A stretch of 64,000 nucleotides of DNA. Origin: JBMDXB01 sp048594975. GTDB lineage: Bacteria > Acidobacteriota > Vicinamibacteria > Vicinamibacterales > 2-12-FULL-66-21. Where the stretch lies: the NCBI GenBank assembly GCA_048594975.1, contig JBMDXQ010000093.1, forward strand, positions 62,001 to 126,000, in the 5' to 3' direction. A program made the position numbers and the translations under genes. The notes under the pieces are model-generated. The model ran no database searches. It saw nothing but the letters and a program-made list of their open reading frames with translations, and was not told the DNA's origin. Positions 10,790-18,884 of this stretch are shown piece by piece (the stretch's first letter is position 1; every line of letters begins with the position of its first letter).

Positions 10790-11230
10790 ATGGCCAAGCG
10801 CACCGGCAAGGCGTATTACATGATCAGCGCGGTGGCGCAGAAGTACAACATCCATCCGCAGACGCTGCGCCTGTACGAGCGCGAGGGCCTGCTGAAGCCC
10901 TCGCGCACCGAGGGCAACACCCGCCTCTACTCGGAAGAGGATCTGGAACAGCTCGAGACCATCCTCTCGCTCACGCGCGACCTCGGGGTCAACCTCGCCG
11001 GCGTGGAAATCATCCTGAACATGCGCCGCAAGATCGAGGCGATGCAGCACGAGGTCAACGAGTTCATGGACTACGTCAAGCGCGAGCTCTCGCGCGGCAT
11101 CGGCGACTGGGAGCAGCGCCTGAGCACCGCGCTCGTGAAGTCGTCGCCCACCGATCTCGTCCGCGCCTCCGCGCCGCGCACCGAAGTCATCACCGAACCC
11201 GAGCACGACGAGCCGCGCAAGAAGGCGTAA
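10790..11230 (+). CDS. hspR: MerR-family heat-shock repressor HspR
   Basis: A DNA-binding repressor of 146 residues. The N-terminal winged helix (about residues 10-80) has MISAVAQKYNIHPQTLRLYE and EGNTRLYSEEDLEQLE, as in HspR. A helical dimerisation segment and a charged tail follow. In actinobacteria HspR represses the dnaK operon and uses DnaK as co-repressor; the position as last gene of dnaK-dnaJ-hspR fits that model. The ATG lies 16 nt after the dnaJ stop. Confidence 0.88.
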   Translation: MAKRTGKAYYMISAVAQKYNIHPQTLRLYEREGLLKPSRTEGNTRLYSEEDLEQLETILSLTRDLGVNLAGVEIILNMRRKIEAMQHEVNEFMDYVKRELSRGIGDWEQRLSTALVKSSPTDLVRASAPRTEVITEPEHDEPRKKA

Positions 11231-11256
11231 CCGCCGTCACCACTGGCCGTCGGCCG

Positions 11257-11316
11257 GGCACGAAGACACGAGAAGACCACATGCGGTCTTCACGTCGTCG
11301 TGGTCTCGGGTCTGCG
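11257..11316. repeat. weak heptad-word palindrome after hspR
   Basis: Words CACGAAG, ACACGAG, AAGACCA and, in reverse complement, TCTTCAC, TGGTCTC and GGGTCTG follow one another in 7-nt steps. The core GACC-ACATGC-GGTC can pair. It is more degenerate than the other arrays and may serve as a terminator for the dnaK operon. Confidence 0.4.
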
Positions 11317-11367
11317 CTGGACGCGCTCGTACGTCGCCACCGAGGACCGCGACGCTGAAATCTGTGA

Positions 11368-11396
11368 TTGCAGATCGTGCGGCGTCGTCTTAGAAT
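11368..11396 (+). promoter_or_regulatory. candidate sigma-70 promoter of the DnaC-like gene
   Basis: TTGCAG (11368-11373), 17 bp, TAGAAT (11391-11396). The expected transcription start is only about 8 nt before the ATG at 11411, so the transcript would be nearly leaderless. Confidence 0.45.
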
Positions 11397-11410
11397 CGAC
11401 TGTCCCGCCG

Positions 11411-12259
11411 ATGTCCTGCCCTCTCTGCGACGATACCGGGTGGAAACCTGTCGAGAGCAACGGCGTGCGGCGCGTCGTGCGGTGCGACTGCTGGCGCCGG
11501 ACGGTCGGCGAGAAGCTGTTGCACGACGCCCAGGTGCCGCCGCTCTACAAGCGCTGTGACCTCGACAACTTCATCGACTACAACGACAGCCTGGTCCGAG
11601 CGGTGACCAAGGCGCGGCGCTTCGTCGAGGCGTTCCCCGTCCTCGACAAGGGCCTGCTGATGCTCGGAAAACCCGGGCTGGGGAAGACGCACCTCGCCGT
11701 CGCGGTGCTCAAGCAGATCATCCGCGACAAGAACGCGATCGGCTTGTTCTGCGGGACGCGCGAGCTGCTGCAGCGCATCAGGAGCACGTACAACCCGACC
11801 ACCCGCACGACCGAGAACCAGATCATCCAGCCGGCCATGGAGGCGGAACTGCTCGTGCTCGACGACCTCGGCGCGGAGCGTCCGACCGACTGGGTCGAAG
11901 AGACGATGAACCTGATCGTCAACACGCGCTACAACAACCGGCGCCTGACCATCTTCACGTCCAACTATCCGCTGAACGCGCCGAAGGGCAGCACCGCCGA
12001 GACGCTGCACGAGCGCGTCGGGTTCCGCCTGTTTTCGCGCTTGCACGAGATGTGCGAGTTCCTGGAGCTGGAGGGCGTCGACTACCGGGAGCTCGGCCCG
12101 GATCCGTCGCCGGAGGCGCTGGCCAGGCTGCACGAGCGGGGAAGCCAGGCGCACAAGGACCTGCCGTCGCGCGCCAAAGGGCCGATCCGCGCGCAGCTGC
12201 GGCCGTCGGACCCGAAAGGCAAGGATCTCGGGTGGACCGGTGGCAAGGCCGGACGCTGA
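11411..12259 (+). CDS. DnaC/DnaI/IstB-like AAA+ ATPase (putative helicase loader)
   Basis: An ATPase of 282 residues. The N-terminus holds a zinc-type cluster (CPLCDDTG and CDC, residues 3-25), as in DnaI-like loaders. The AAA+ core has Walker A GKPGLGKTH, Walker B LLVLDDLG, sensor I TSNYP and an arginine in RLFSRLHEM. In characterised relatives it loads the replicative helicase. There is no transposase next to it, so an IstB role in transposition is unlikely. I start at ATG 11411 (MSCPLCDDTG), just ahead of the cysteine cluster; an upstream in-frame start would include promoter-like sequence. Confidence 0.82.
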   Translation: MSCPLCDDTGWKPVESNGVRRVVRCDCWRRTVGEKLLHDAQVPPLYKRCDLDNFIDYNDSLVRAVTKARRFVEAFPVLDKGLLMLGKPGLGKTHLAVAVLKQIIRDKNAIGLFCGTRELLQRIRSTYNPTTRTTENQIIQPAMEAELLVLDDLGAERPTDWVEETMNLIVNTRYNNRRLTIFTSNYPLNAPKGSTAETLHERVGFRLFSRLHEMCEFLELEGVDYRELGPDPSPEALARLHERGSQAHKDLPSRAKGPIRAQLRPSDPKGKDLGWTGGKAGR

Positions 12260-12263
12260 CTTA

Positions 12264-12320
12264 GCCAATCCGCAATCCGCGATCGGCCCTACAATCCGCA
12301 ATCGACGATCCGCAATCCGC
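12264..12320. repeat. CAATCCG heptad array before hemW
   Basis: CAATCCG occurs four times, along with CGATCGG, CAATCGA and CGATCCG, mostly in 7-nt register. It fills the gap between the DnaC-like gene and hemW and ends one base before the ATG. Here only one orientation is obvious, with no complementary arm. Confidence 0.7.
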
Positions 12321-12321
12321 C

Positions 12322-13440
12322 ATGCTCGGGCTCTACCTCCACGTTCCCTTCTGCTCGTCGATCTGCCCCTACTGCAACTTCAACCGCGGGCTGTTCGACG
12401 CCGGTCTGAAGGACCGGTACGTCGCCGCGCTGGAGCAGGAGATCCTGTCGGCCGGCCGCGGAGAGGCCGCCGACACAATCTACTTCGGCGGCGGCACGCC
12501 CTCGCTGCTCGAGCCGGGTGAGATCGGCCGACTGGTCGCCGCCTGCCGGCACGCGTTCGACGTTTCCGCCGACGCCGAGGTCACGCTCGAGGCCAACCCG
12601 GAGACCTCCTCGCCGGCGCGGATGGAACAGTTCCGCGCCGCCGGTGTCAATCGCGTCAGCTTCGGCGTGCAGTCGTTCCGCGACGCGGAGCTGCGGCGCC
12701 TCGGACGGCTGCATACCGCCGGTCGTGCCCGCGCCGCCGTGGTGGAGGCGCGGCGGGCGGGGCTGGTGAACCTCAGCCTCGACCTGATGATGTGGCTGCC
12801 GCAGCAGTCGCGCGAGGACTGGCGCGAGAGCGTCGAAGCGCTCGTCGAGGTCGGGCCGGAGCACGCCTCGCTCTATCTCCTCGAGCTGTATCCGAACGCG
12901 CCGCTCAAGGAGGACATGGCGCGGGCCGGCTGGTCGCTGGCTGCCGACGACGACGCCGCCGAGATGTACCTGTGGAGCCTGGAACGGCTGGAACGCGCGG
13001 GCTATCGCCAGTACGAGATCTCCAACGTTGCGAGGCCGGGGGCCGAGTCGCGTCACAACCTGAAATACTGGACCGACGGCGCGTGGCATGGCTTCGGCTG
13101 CGGCGCGCACTCCACGCGCGCGGGCGCGCGGTGGAAGAATGTCTCCGCCACGGAGGACTACGTCGCACGGGTCGCCGACGGCGTGTCGCCGATCGTCGAG
13201 CGCCGGGAACTGTCGCGCTCCGAGCAGCTCGAGGAAGCGCTCTTCACAGGCCTGCGGCTGTCGGCCGGGATCGACATCGAGGAGGTGGCGCGCCGCTACG
13301 GCGTCGACGTGTGGCAGCAGTACGGCGCCGGGCTCGCGCCGTTCCTGGCCGACGGCTTGCTCATGCGAGAGGGCACGACGTTGCGGCTCACGCGGGCGGG
13401 CATGCTGGTCGCCAACGAAATCATGGCGGTGTTCGTCTAA
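12322..13440 (+). CDS. hemW: HemW, radical SAM heme chaperone (formerly HemN-like)
   Basis: 372 residues. The radical-SAM cluster motif CX3CX2C appears as CSSICPYCNF near the N-terminus (residues 11-20). The SAM-binding GGGTPS and the family's VNRVSFGVQSF and LNLDLM-like segments follow. The extra N-terminal region of true coproporphyrinogen dehydrogenase HemN is absent, so HemW, which delivers heme to respiratory enzymes, is the better name. It may share a transcript with the DnaC-like gene through the short repeat. Confidence 0.92.
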   Translation: MLGLYLHVPFCSSICPYCNFNRGLFDAGLKDRYVAALEQEILSAGRGEAADTIYFGGGTPSLLEPGEIGRLVAACRHAFDVSADAEVTLEANPETSSPARMEQFRAAGVNRVSFGVQSFRDAELRRLGRLHTAGRARAAVVEARRAGLVNLSLDLMMWLPQQSREDWRESVEALVEVGPEHASLYLLELYPNAPLKEDMARAGWSLAADDDAAEMYLWSLERLERAGYRQYEISNVARPGAESRHNLKYWTDGAWHGFGCGAHSTRAGARWKNVSATEDYVARVADGVSPIVERRELSRSEQLEEALFTGLRLSAGIDIEEVARRYGVDVWQQYGAGLAPFLADGLLMREGTTLRLTRAGMLVANEIMAVFV

Positions 13441-13545
13441 AGACCGCCGGCGTCCCGCCCGGTTCACCCAGACCATACTAGCGAGCCCATGCGGCGGTAC
13501 GGTAAAGTTGTCCCCTTTGTGGAGTTCGCTTAAGGAGGAATTCGA

Positions 13546-14052
13546 ATGCGTCGTTCCTTCGTGATGTCGACGTTGGCTTGTGCGCTGGCGCTGGCGCCGG
13601 CCGTGGTGTTCGCCCAGGATCCGGCCGCCGCCCCCAAGCAGGATCCCGCCGCCGCCCCCGGCGCGAAGCCGGCCGAGCCGAAGGTGCCGTTCACGACGCC
13701 GGCAGGCATCCTGCTGGTGCAGATCAAACCTGACCAGACCGCGGTCTTCGAGGAGATGGCGGCCAAGATCCAGGCCGGCCTCGTCAAGACCCAGGACGCC
13801 ACGCTGAAGCAGCAGGCGGCCGGCCTCAAGGTCTACAAGTCGTCCGAGCCGTTCGGATCGAACGCGCTCTACGTCGTGTTCGTCGATCCGACCGTCGCGA
13901 GCGCCGACTACGATCTGTTCGCCATCCTCCACAAGACGATGACCGACGAGGAGAAGCGTGCGCCCGACTTCGCGAAGATGTGGCAGCGCTACGTCGACGC
14001 GTTTGCGTCGGGCATGAGCCGTCTGAGCCTGACGCCGCTCGTCGCCAAGTAA
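13546..14052 (+). CDS. exported hypothetical protein, first of two tandem paralogues
   Basis: 168 residues. A signal peptide (MRRSFVMSTLACALALAPAVVFAQ) and an Ala/Pro-rich linker are followed by a globular domain of about 120 residues. The start is fixed by TAAGGAGG at 13531-13538. The domain shares its layout with the next gene: QQAAGxKVYK, an LY segment, VDPTV, Y-D-LF, then a helix with a Trp/Phe-rich stretch. It looks like a ferredoxin-like fold, but that is a guess. No function is recognised. Confidence 0.8.
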   Translation: MRRSFVMSTLACALALAPAVVFAQDPAAAPKQDPAAAPGAKPAEPKVPFTTPAGILLVQIKPDQTAVFEEMAAKIQAGLVKTQDATLKQQAAGLKVYKSSEPFGSNALYVVFVDPTVASADYDLFAILHKTMTDEEKRAPDFAKMWQRYVDAFASGMSRLSLTPLVAK

Positions 14053-14071
14053 GGCGGCGGAAGGAGCACGC

Positions 14072-14593
14072 ATGCGCCGCCGGATCGCGATCCTCCTCGG
14101 TCTCGTGATCGCGGCGGCGGCACCCCAGGCGCCGCCTGCCGCGTGGCAGGCGGCGGCTCCCCAGCAGGCGGCTCCCCCGGCTCCCCAGGCAGCCGCCCCC
14201 CAGCCGGCGCGCGGCCCGGCGCTCGCCTTCGCCTCCGACGCCGGCATGGTGCTCAGCCCGATCGTTCCCGCCCATGCCGCCGCCTTCGAGCAGGTCATGC
14301 AGAAGGTGCGCGAGGCGCTCGAGAAAAGCACCGATCCCGTGCGACGGCAGCAGGCGGCCGGCTGGAAGGTGTACAAGGCTGTGGATCCGTTCCAGGGCCA
14401 GACGCTCTACATCTCGGTCATGGACCCGGCGGTCAAGGGAGCCGAGTACAACGTCTTCGACTTCCTGCGCGAGGCGATCGGGGATGCCGAGGCGCGGGTC
14501 CTCTTCGAGCAGTTCCGGGCCGCCTACGCCGCGCCCCAGAACGTCGTCAGCATGTCGCCGGTGATGTCGATGGCGCCGGCGCCCGGCAAGTAG
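14072..14593 (+). CDS. exported hypothetical protein, second tandem paralogue
   Basis: 173 residues. A short hydrophobic leader is followed by a long Ala/Pro/Gln linker (residues 15-50). The domain matches the preceding protein: VRRQQAAGWKVYK here against LKQQAAGLKVYK there, then LYISVMDPAVKGAEYNVFDFL against LYVVFVDPTVASADYDLFAIL. It begins 19 nt after the first paralogue's stop, so they are co-transcribed and arose by duplication. Function unknown. Confidence 0.78.
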   Translation: MRRRIAILLGLVIAAAAPQAPPAAWQAAAPQQAAPPAPQAAAPQPARGPALAFASDAGMVLSPIVPAHAAAFEQVMQKVREALEKSTDPVRRQQAAGWKVYKAVDPFQGQTLYISVMDPAVKGAEYNVFDFLREAIGDAEARVLFEQFRAAYAAPQNVVSMSPVMSMAPAPGK

Positions 14594-14673
14594 CCTCGGC
14601 CACTCATTTCTCAGTGCGCGGGCGGCCGCATCCTTGGTGCGCCGGGGCTGCACCCGCGGGGCGGCGGCCTGAA

Positions 14674-14718
14674 GGTCCCCACACGCTTACTCCGCTCGCT
14701 TCGGTCGGCGGAGGGGGG
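14674..14718. terminator. GC-rich hairpin with UUCG-type loop, shared by convergent genes
   Basis: CTCCGC and GCGGAG flank a C-TTCG-G tetraloop core. It stands between the end of the second exported paralogue and the end of the minus-strand barrel gene. The same motif family (CGCTCGCTTC followed by TCGGCGG) occurs inside the amidohydrolase gene at 42950-42998. Confidence 0.5.
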
Positions 14719-14724
14719 AGCCGT

Positions 14725-15249
14725 TCAGAACTTCAGGTTCAATCCTGCGTAGAAGCGCTGCGGGTTGGCGTGCCGCGGCTCGCCGCTCAGGGTGAACACC
14801 CGGTAGTCGAGGCGCAACCGGAGCGGGCCGATCAACGTCAGCTTCACGCCGCCGCCGACGTTGATGCCGAAGTTCGTCTCCGACTGGTCGCGCAGGGTCT
14901 CGCGATACGCACCGGCTCCGGCGGTGCCGTAGAACTGTACCCGTCCGAGCGGCAGGGTCTGCAGCAGGCCGTTCACCATGAACGTGCGCAGCCGCGGCGC
15001 GTTTACCGCCGCGTCCTCCGACGTATTGGCGTACTCCACTTCGAATCCAACGATCAGCATGCCGGCGCCGGCGGCGAAGCCCGAGACGGTCCTGCGCTCA
15101 GGGGTCGGGTTGACGCCGAGGAAGGCGGTCAGGTCCGCTGCTGCGGTGGAAGGAAAGAGGAGGAGCAGGAGAACCGTGAGAAGAAGTGGCAAGCGGTAAG
15201 TGCTAAGTGGCAACGCGCACGCGAACCACCGGCGAGGGACGCTGTTCAT
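14725..15249 (-). CDS. small outer-membrane beta-barrel protein
   Basis: 174 residues from ATG 15249. A hydrophobic signal segment (LPLLLTVLLLLLFPSTAAA) is followed by alternating beta strands, with a C-terminal Phe (GLNLKF) typical of BamA substrates. The domain resembles small OmpA-like barrels; the GAGAYRETL and GGGVKLTLIGPLRLRLDYR strands are seen. The region coding for the n-part of the signal overlaps the left arm of a heptad repeat, so the true start could be a TTG just downstream. Function unknown. Confidence 0.7.
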   Translation of the reverse strand: MNSVPRRWFACALPLSTYRLPLLLTVLLLLLFPSTAAADLTAFLGVNPTPERRTVSGFAAGAGMLIVGFEVEYANTSEDAAVNAPRLRTFMVNGLLQTLPLGRVQFYGTAGAGAYRETLRDQSETNFGINVGGGVKLTLIGPLRLRLDYRVFTLSGEPRHANPQRFYAGLNLKF

Positions 15250-15326
15250 GAGAATCAGCATACTGCGTCGCCGGCGGCGCTCTGCCGTCCATTTACCATT
15301 TGCCAGTTACCATTTACCATTCGTTC
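15183..15326. repeat. heptad-word array, AAGTGGC/CCATTTA type
   Basis: The left arm AAGTGGC-AAGCGGT-AAGTGCT-AAGTGGC lies inside the barrel gene's signal-peptide codons. The right arm CCATTTA-CCATTTG-CCAGTTA-CCATTTA-CCATTCG ends 2 nt before the acyl-CoA dehydrogenase ATG. Both arms run in exact 7-nt steps and are roughly complementary. Confidence 0.75.
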
Positions 15327-15327
15327 G

Positions 15328-16470
15328 ATGGACTTCCGCCCGACCGGCGAGCAGGAACTCCTCCGGCGCAGCGTCCGCGAGTTCGCCGAGGCCGAGATGC
15401 GCCCGCACGTCATGGCCTGGGACGAGGCGCAGCAGTTTCCGATGGAGCTGCTGCCGAAACTCGCGGCGCTCGGCCTCATGGGCATTCAGTTCCCCGAGGA
15501 ATACGGCGGCGCGGCGATGTCGGCGGTCGACTACTGCATCTGCATCGAGGAGCTCGCGCGCGTGTGCCCGGCGATCGCGCTCTCGGTGGCCGCGCACAAC
15601 GGGCTGTGCACGTCGCACATCGCGATGTTCGGGAACGAGGAGCAGAAGCGCCGCTATCTCCCGCGGCTGGTGCGCGGCGAGGTGCTCGGGGCCTGGGGGC
15701 TCACCGAGGCCGGCGCCGGCAGCGACGCGGCGGGGATGCGGACGACGGCGACCCTGCAGGGGGACTGCTGGGTGCTCAACGGCGCAAAGACGTTCATCAC
15801 GCACGGCCGCATCGGCGGCGTGATGGTGGTCATGGCCGTCACCGATCCGGCGAAGGGCCATCGCGGCATCTCCGTGTTCATCGTCGAGCACGGCACGCCG
15901 GGCATGAGCGCAGGGAAGAAAGAGAACAAGCTCGGCATGCGCGCCAGCGACACGAGCGAGGTCCTCTTCCAGGACTGCCGCGTCGGGCGCGCGCAGCTGC
16001 TCGGCGAGGAGGGGCAGGGCTTCATCAACACGCTGCAGGTCCTCGATGCCGGCCGCATCGGTATCGCCGCGCTGGCGGTCGGCCTGGCGCAGGGCGCGTA
16101 CGAGGCGGCGCGGGCCTACGCGCGGGAGCGGCGGCAGTTCGGCCAGCCGATCGCCGCCTTCCAGGCCATCCAGTGGAAGCTCGCGGACCACGCCACGCGC
16201 ATTGAGGCGGCCAGGCTGCTCACGTATCGTGCCGCCTACCTCAAGGACCAGGGCAGGCGGACGACCCGCGAGTCGTCGATGGCGAAGCTGTTCGCGAGCG
16301 AGGCGGCGGTGGCGGCGGCCGACGACTGCGTCCAGATCCATGGCGGCTACGGCCTCGTCAAGGACTACCCGGCGGAGAAGTACTTCCGCGACGTCAAGCT
16401 GCTCACCATCGGCGAGGGCACGAGCGAGATCCAGCGGCTCGTGATCGCGCGCCAGCTGCTCGGCCAGTGA
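15328..16470 (+). CDS. acyl-CoA dehydrogenase (short-chain type)
   Basis: 380 residues, a full-length FAD flavoenzyme that oxidises acyl-CoA to enoyl-CoA. Visible motifs are LTEAGAGSDAAGM, which binds substrate and FAD, and the C-terminal IGEGTSEIQ with the catalytic-base glutamate in its usual place. YGLVKDYPAEKYFRDVK is typical of the butyryl/isovaleryl group. ATG 15328 directly follows the repeat array. It overlaps meaB by 4 nt, so it probably works with branched-chain amino acid or propionyl-CoA breakdown. Confidence 0.92.
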   Translation: MDFRPTGEQELLRRSVREFAEAEMRPHVMAWDEAQQFPMELLPKLAALGLMGIQFPEEYGGAAMSAVDYCICIEELARVCPAIALSVAAHNGLCTSHIAMFGNEEQKRRYLPRLVRGEVLGAWGLTEAGAGSDAAGMRTTATLQGDCWVLNGAKTFITHGRIGGVMVVMAVTDPAKGHRGISVFIVEHGTPGMSAGKKENKLGMRASDTSEVLFQDCRVGRAQLLGEEGQGFINTLQVLDAGRIGIAALAVGLAQGAYEAARAYARERRQFGQPIAAFQAIQWKLADHATRIEAARLLTYRAAYLKDQGRRTTRESSMAKLFASEAAVAAADDCVQIHGGYGLVKDYPAEKYFRDVKLLTIGEGTSEIQRLVIARQLLGQ

Positions 16471-17414
16471 CCGCGCGCCCGCTCGCCGACCGCGTGCTCG
16501 AGGGCGATCCGCGGGCGATCGCGCGTGCCATCTCGCTCATCGAAGATGAGTCGCCGGTTGGCGCCGACCTGGTCCGCGCGTTGTTCCCGCGCACCGGCCG
16601 CGCCTACCTGGTCGGCGTGACCGGCCCGCCCGGTGCCGGCAAGAGCACGCTGGTCGATCGGCTGACCGCGGTGATCCGGGCCAGCGGGCGGACGGTGGGG
16701 ATCGTCGCGGTCGATCCCACCAGCCCGTTCAGCGGCGGCGCGATCCTCGGCGACCGCGTCCGCATGCAGGCGCACGCCGGCGATCCGGACGTGTTCATCC
16801 GCAGCATGGCGACGCGCGGCCATCTCGGCGGCCTGGCGCGCGCCACGAGCGAGGTGGCGATCGTCCTCGACGCCGCCGGCAAGGACGTCGTCCTCATCGA
16901 GACCGTGGGGGTCGGGCAGGACGAGGTCGACATCGTGCGGACCGCGGACCTCTCGGTGGTCACCATCGTGCCGGGCGCCGGCGACGAGGTGCAGGCGCTG
17001 AAGGCCGGGATCATGGAGATCGCCGACATCTTCGTGGTGAACAAGGCGGATCGCGAGGGCGCCGACCGGACCGTCGCGTCGATCGAGGCGATGCTGTCGC
17101 TGCAGACGTTCGCGGAAGGCGACTGGCGGCCGCCGATCCTCAAGACCGAGGCGACGACCGGCGCCGGCGTGCCGCAGCTGCTCGAGACGATCGAGCGGTT
17201 CCGGCGCCACACGGCGGCGGAGCAGGGCAGCCGGCGCCGCGCGCGGGCGGAGTGGCGGGTGCGCGAGCTGCTGTCCCAGCGCTTCCTCGATCACGTGGAG
17301 CAGGCGGTGCTGGCGCCGGGCGAATTCGAGGCGATTCTCGACGAGATCGCGGCGCGCCGGCTGGATCCCTACACGGCCGCCGACGGCATCGTGGATCGGG
17401 CGCTGCGGCGGTGA
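16467..17414 (+). CDS. meaB: MeaB/ArgK-type P-loop GTPase
   Basis: 315 residues. Walker A GPPGAGKST, switch segments DPTSPFSGGAILGDR and ETVGVGQDEVDI, and the NKAD specificity motif identify the G3E-family chaperone of methylmalonyl-CoA mutase. It protects the B12 radical enzyme and helps it load cofactor. GTG 16467 overlaps the acyl-CoA dehydrogenase stop. The mutase itself is not in the window, but the epimerase follows. Confidence 0.93.
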   Translation: MTARPLADRVLEGDPRAIARAISLIEDESPVGADLVRALFPRTGRAYLVGVTGPPGAGKSTLVDRLTAVIRASGRTVGIVAVDPTSPFSGGAILGDRVRMQAHAGDPDVFIRSMATRGHLGGLARATSEVAIVLDAAGKDVVLIETVGVGQDEVDIVRTADLSVVTIVPGAGDEVQALKAGIMEIADIFVVNKADREGADRTVASIEAMLSLQTFAEGDWRPPILKTEATTGAGVPQLLETIERFRRHTAAEQGSRRRARAEWRVRELLSQRFLDHVEQAVLAPGEFEAILDEIAARRLDPYTAADGIVDRALRR

Positions 17415-17472
17415 TCCCGGTCGGTGCGGCCGTACACGGCAGCTGCAGGGAGCAGACAACTCGAGAATTCAC

Positions 17473-17874
17473 ATGAAAGCCACGCTCGATCACGTCGGCA
17501 TCGCGGTCGGTAGCCTGTCCGAGGCGCTCGCGTTCTACCGCGACGCGCTCGGCCTCGAGGTCGAGGCCCCGGAGGAGGTGGCATCGCAGCGGGTGCGGGC
17601 GCACGTCATTCCGGTCGGCGAGGCGGCGCTCGAACTGCTCGAGGCCACCGCCGAGGATTCGCCCATCGCCAGCTACCTCGGCAAGTGCGGGCCCGGCCTG
17701 CATCACATCACGCTGCGCGTCGACGACATCCGCGCCGTCCTCGCGCAGCTGCAGGCGCGTGGCGTCCGGCTGATCGACGAGACGCCGCGGCCCGGCGCGC
17801 ACGGGTCGCTCGTCGCCTTCGTCCATCCCGCGGCGGCGCACGGAGTGCTCGTGGAGCTGAAGCAGCCGATCTGA
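17473..17874 (+). CDS. mce: methylmalonyl-CoA epimerase
   Basis: 133 residues of the vicinal-oxygen-chelate fold. It interconverts (2R)- and (2S)-methylmalonyl-CoA. Metal ligands are visible in DHVGIAV, in GLHHITL and in the C-terminal LVELKQ. GAFLEGGG-like variation is absent, and the length is normal. It lies 58 nt after meaB and belongs to the same function. Confidence 0.93.
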   Translation: MKATLDHVGIAVGSLSEALAFYRDALGLEVEAPEEVASQRVRAHVIPVGEAALELLEATAEDSPIASYLGKCGPGLHHITLRVDDIRAVLAQLQARGVRLIDETPRPGAHGSLVAFVHPAAAHGVLVELKQPI

Positions 17875-17979
17875 ATCGCGCCGGCGCAGCGGCGACGGCG
17901 CGCGGCGCCGCCTGAAGTATCATCTCTGCGGCCGTGTGCCGCGGCGGTGCACGGCGCGGCCAGCGGCGGCTTCCAGCCT

Positions 17980-18870
17980 ATGACTACGATCGGCATCATC
18001 GGCGGCAGCGGTCTGTACGACATGGCGGAGCTCACGGACCGCGAGGAACGGCGCGTCGAGACGCCGTTCGGCGATCCCTCCGCGCCCTACGTCCTGGCGA
18101 GGCTGCGCGGCAAGCGCGTCGCGTTTCTCGCGCGGCACGGCCACGGGCATCGCTATTTGCCCGCGGAGCTCAACTTCCGCGCGAACATCTTCGGGTTCAA
18201 GACGCTGGGTGTCGAGTACATCCTGTCGGCCTCCGCCGTGGGCAGCCTGAAGGAACAGTACAAACCGCTCGACCTGGTCGTCCCCGACCAGTTCCTCGAT
18301 CGGACCCGGGGCCGCGTCTCGACGTTCTTCGGACGCGGGCTCGCGGCACACGTCGGCTTCGCGCACCCCTTCTGCCGTCCGCTCAGCGAGATCGTCTACG
18401 CGGCGGGGCAGGCGGCGGGCGCGACGATCCACAAGGGCGGGACGTACGTGTGCATGGAAGGGCCGCAATTCTCCACGCTCGCCGAGTCGAACCTGTACCG
18501 CTCCTGGGGGATGGACATCATCGGCATGACCAACCTGCAGGAGGCGAAGCTGGCGCGCGAAGCCGAGATCTGCTACGCCACTATTGCGCTGGTCACCGAC
18601 TACGACTGCTGGCACCCGCAGCACGACCTGGTGACCGTCGAGATGATCGTCGCCAACCTGACGCAGAACGCGCGCATGGCGCAGCAGGTCATTGCCGAGG
18701 CGGTGGAACGGCTGCCCTTCGAGCGCACCTGCGAGTGCGCCACGGCGCTCAAGTGCGCGATCATCACGCGGCCGGTGGCGATCCCGCCGACGGTCCGCGA
18801 GGAACTGGCGCCGATTGTGGGGAAGTACTTAGGAGCTGGGAGTGAAAAGCTCCCGGCTCCCAGCTCCTGA
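17980..18870 (+). CDS. mtnP: S-methyl-5'-thioadenosine phosphorylase (MTAP family)
   Basis: 296 residues. It splits methylthioadenosine (or a related purine nucleoside) with phosphate. Motifs: GIIGGSGLYDM, ARHGHGHRYLP, GGTYVCMEGPQFST and GMTNLQEAKLAREAE; the last two shape the purine site. ATG 17980 is used, since the frame upstream has no homology. The final residues (LGAGSEKLPAPSS) come from a palindromic repeat that also provides the stop codon, so the tail was probably acquired. A sugar kinase follows, suggesting nucleoside salvage. Confidence 0.92.
   Translation: MTTIGIIGGSGLYDMAELTDREERRVETPFGDPSAPYVLARLRGKRVAFLARHGHGHRYLPAELNFRANIFGFKTLGVEYILSASAVGSLKEQYKPLDLVVPDQFLDRTRGRVSTFFGRGLAAHVGFAHPFCRPLSEIVYAAGQAAGATIHKGGTYVCMEGPQFSTLAESNLYRSWGMDIIGMTNLQEAKLAREAEICYATIALVTDYDCWHPQHDLVTVEMIVANLTQNARMAQQVIAEAVERLPFERTCECATALKCAIITRPVAIPPTVREELAPIVGKYLGAGSEKLPAPSS
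18831..18868. repeat. heptad palindrome forming the 3' end of mtnP
   Basis: AGGAGCTGGGAG (18831-18842) and CTCCCAGCTCCT (18857-18868) are perfect 12-bp inverted arms around a 14-nt loop. The stop TGA begins at the last base. It would form a strong RNA hairpin at the mtnP end and is the shortest and cleanest member of the heptad family here. Confidence 0.85.
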
Positions 18871-18884
18871 CACGACACGCCCCG

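Noticed and set aside
11411..12259. IstB transposition helper of an insertion sequence
   Set aside because: No transposase or terminal inverted repeats nearby, and the N-terminal zinc motif fits a DnaI-type loader.
12289..14376. 695-codon minus-strand frame opposite hemW and the exported paralogues
   Set aside because: It crosses three plus-strand genes with clear motifs and ribosome sites and shows only low-complexity Arg/Ala/Gly sequence.
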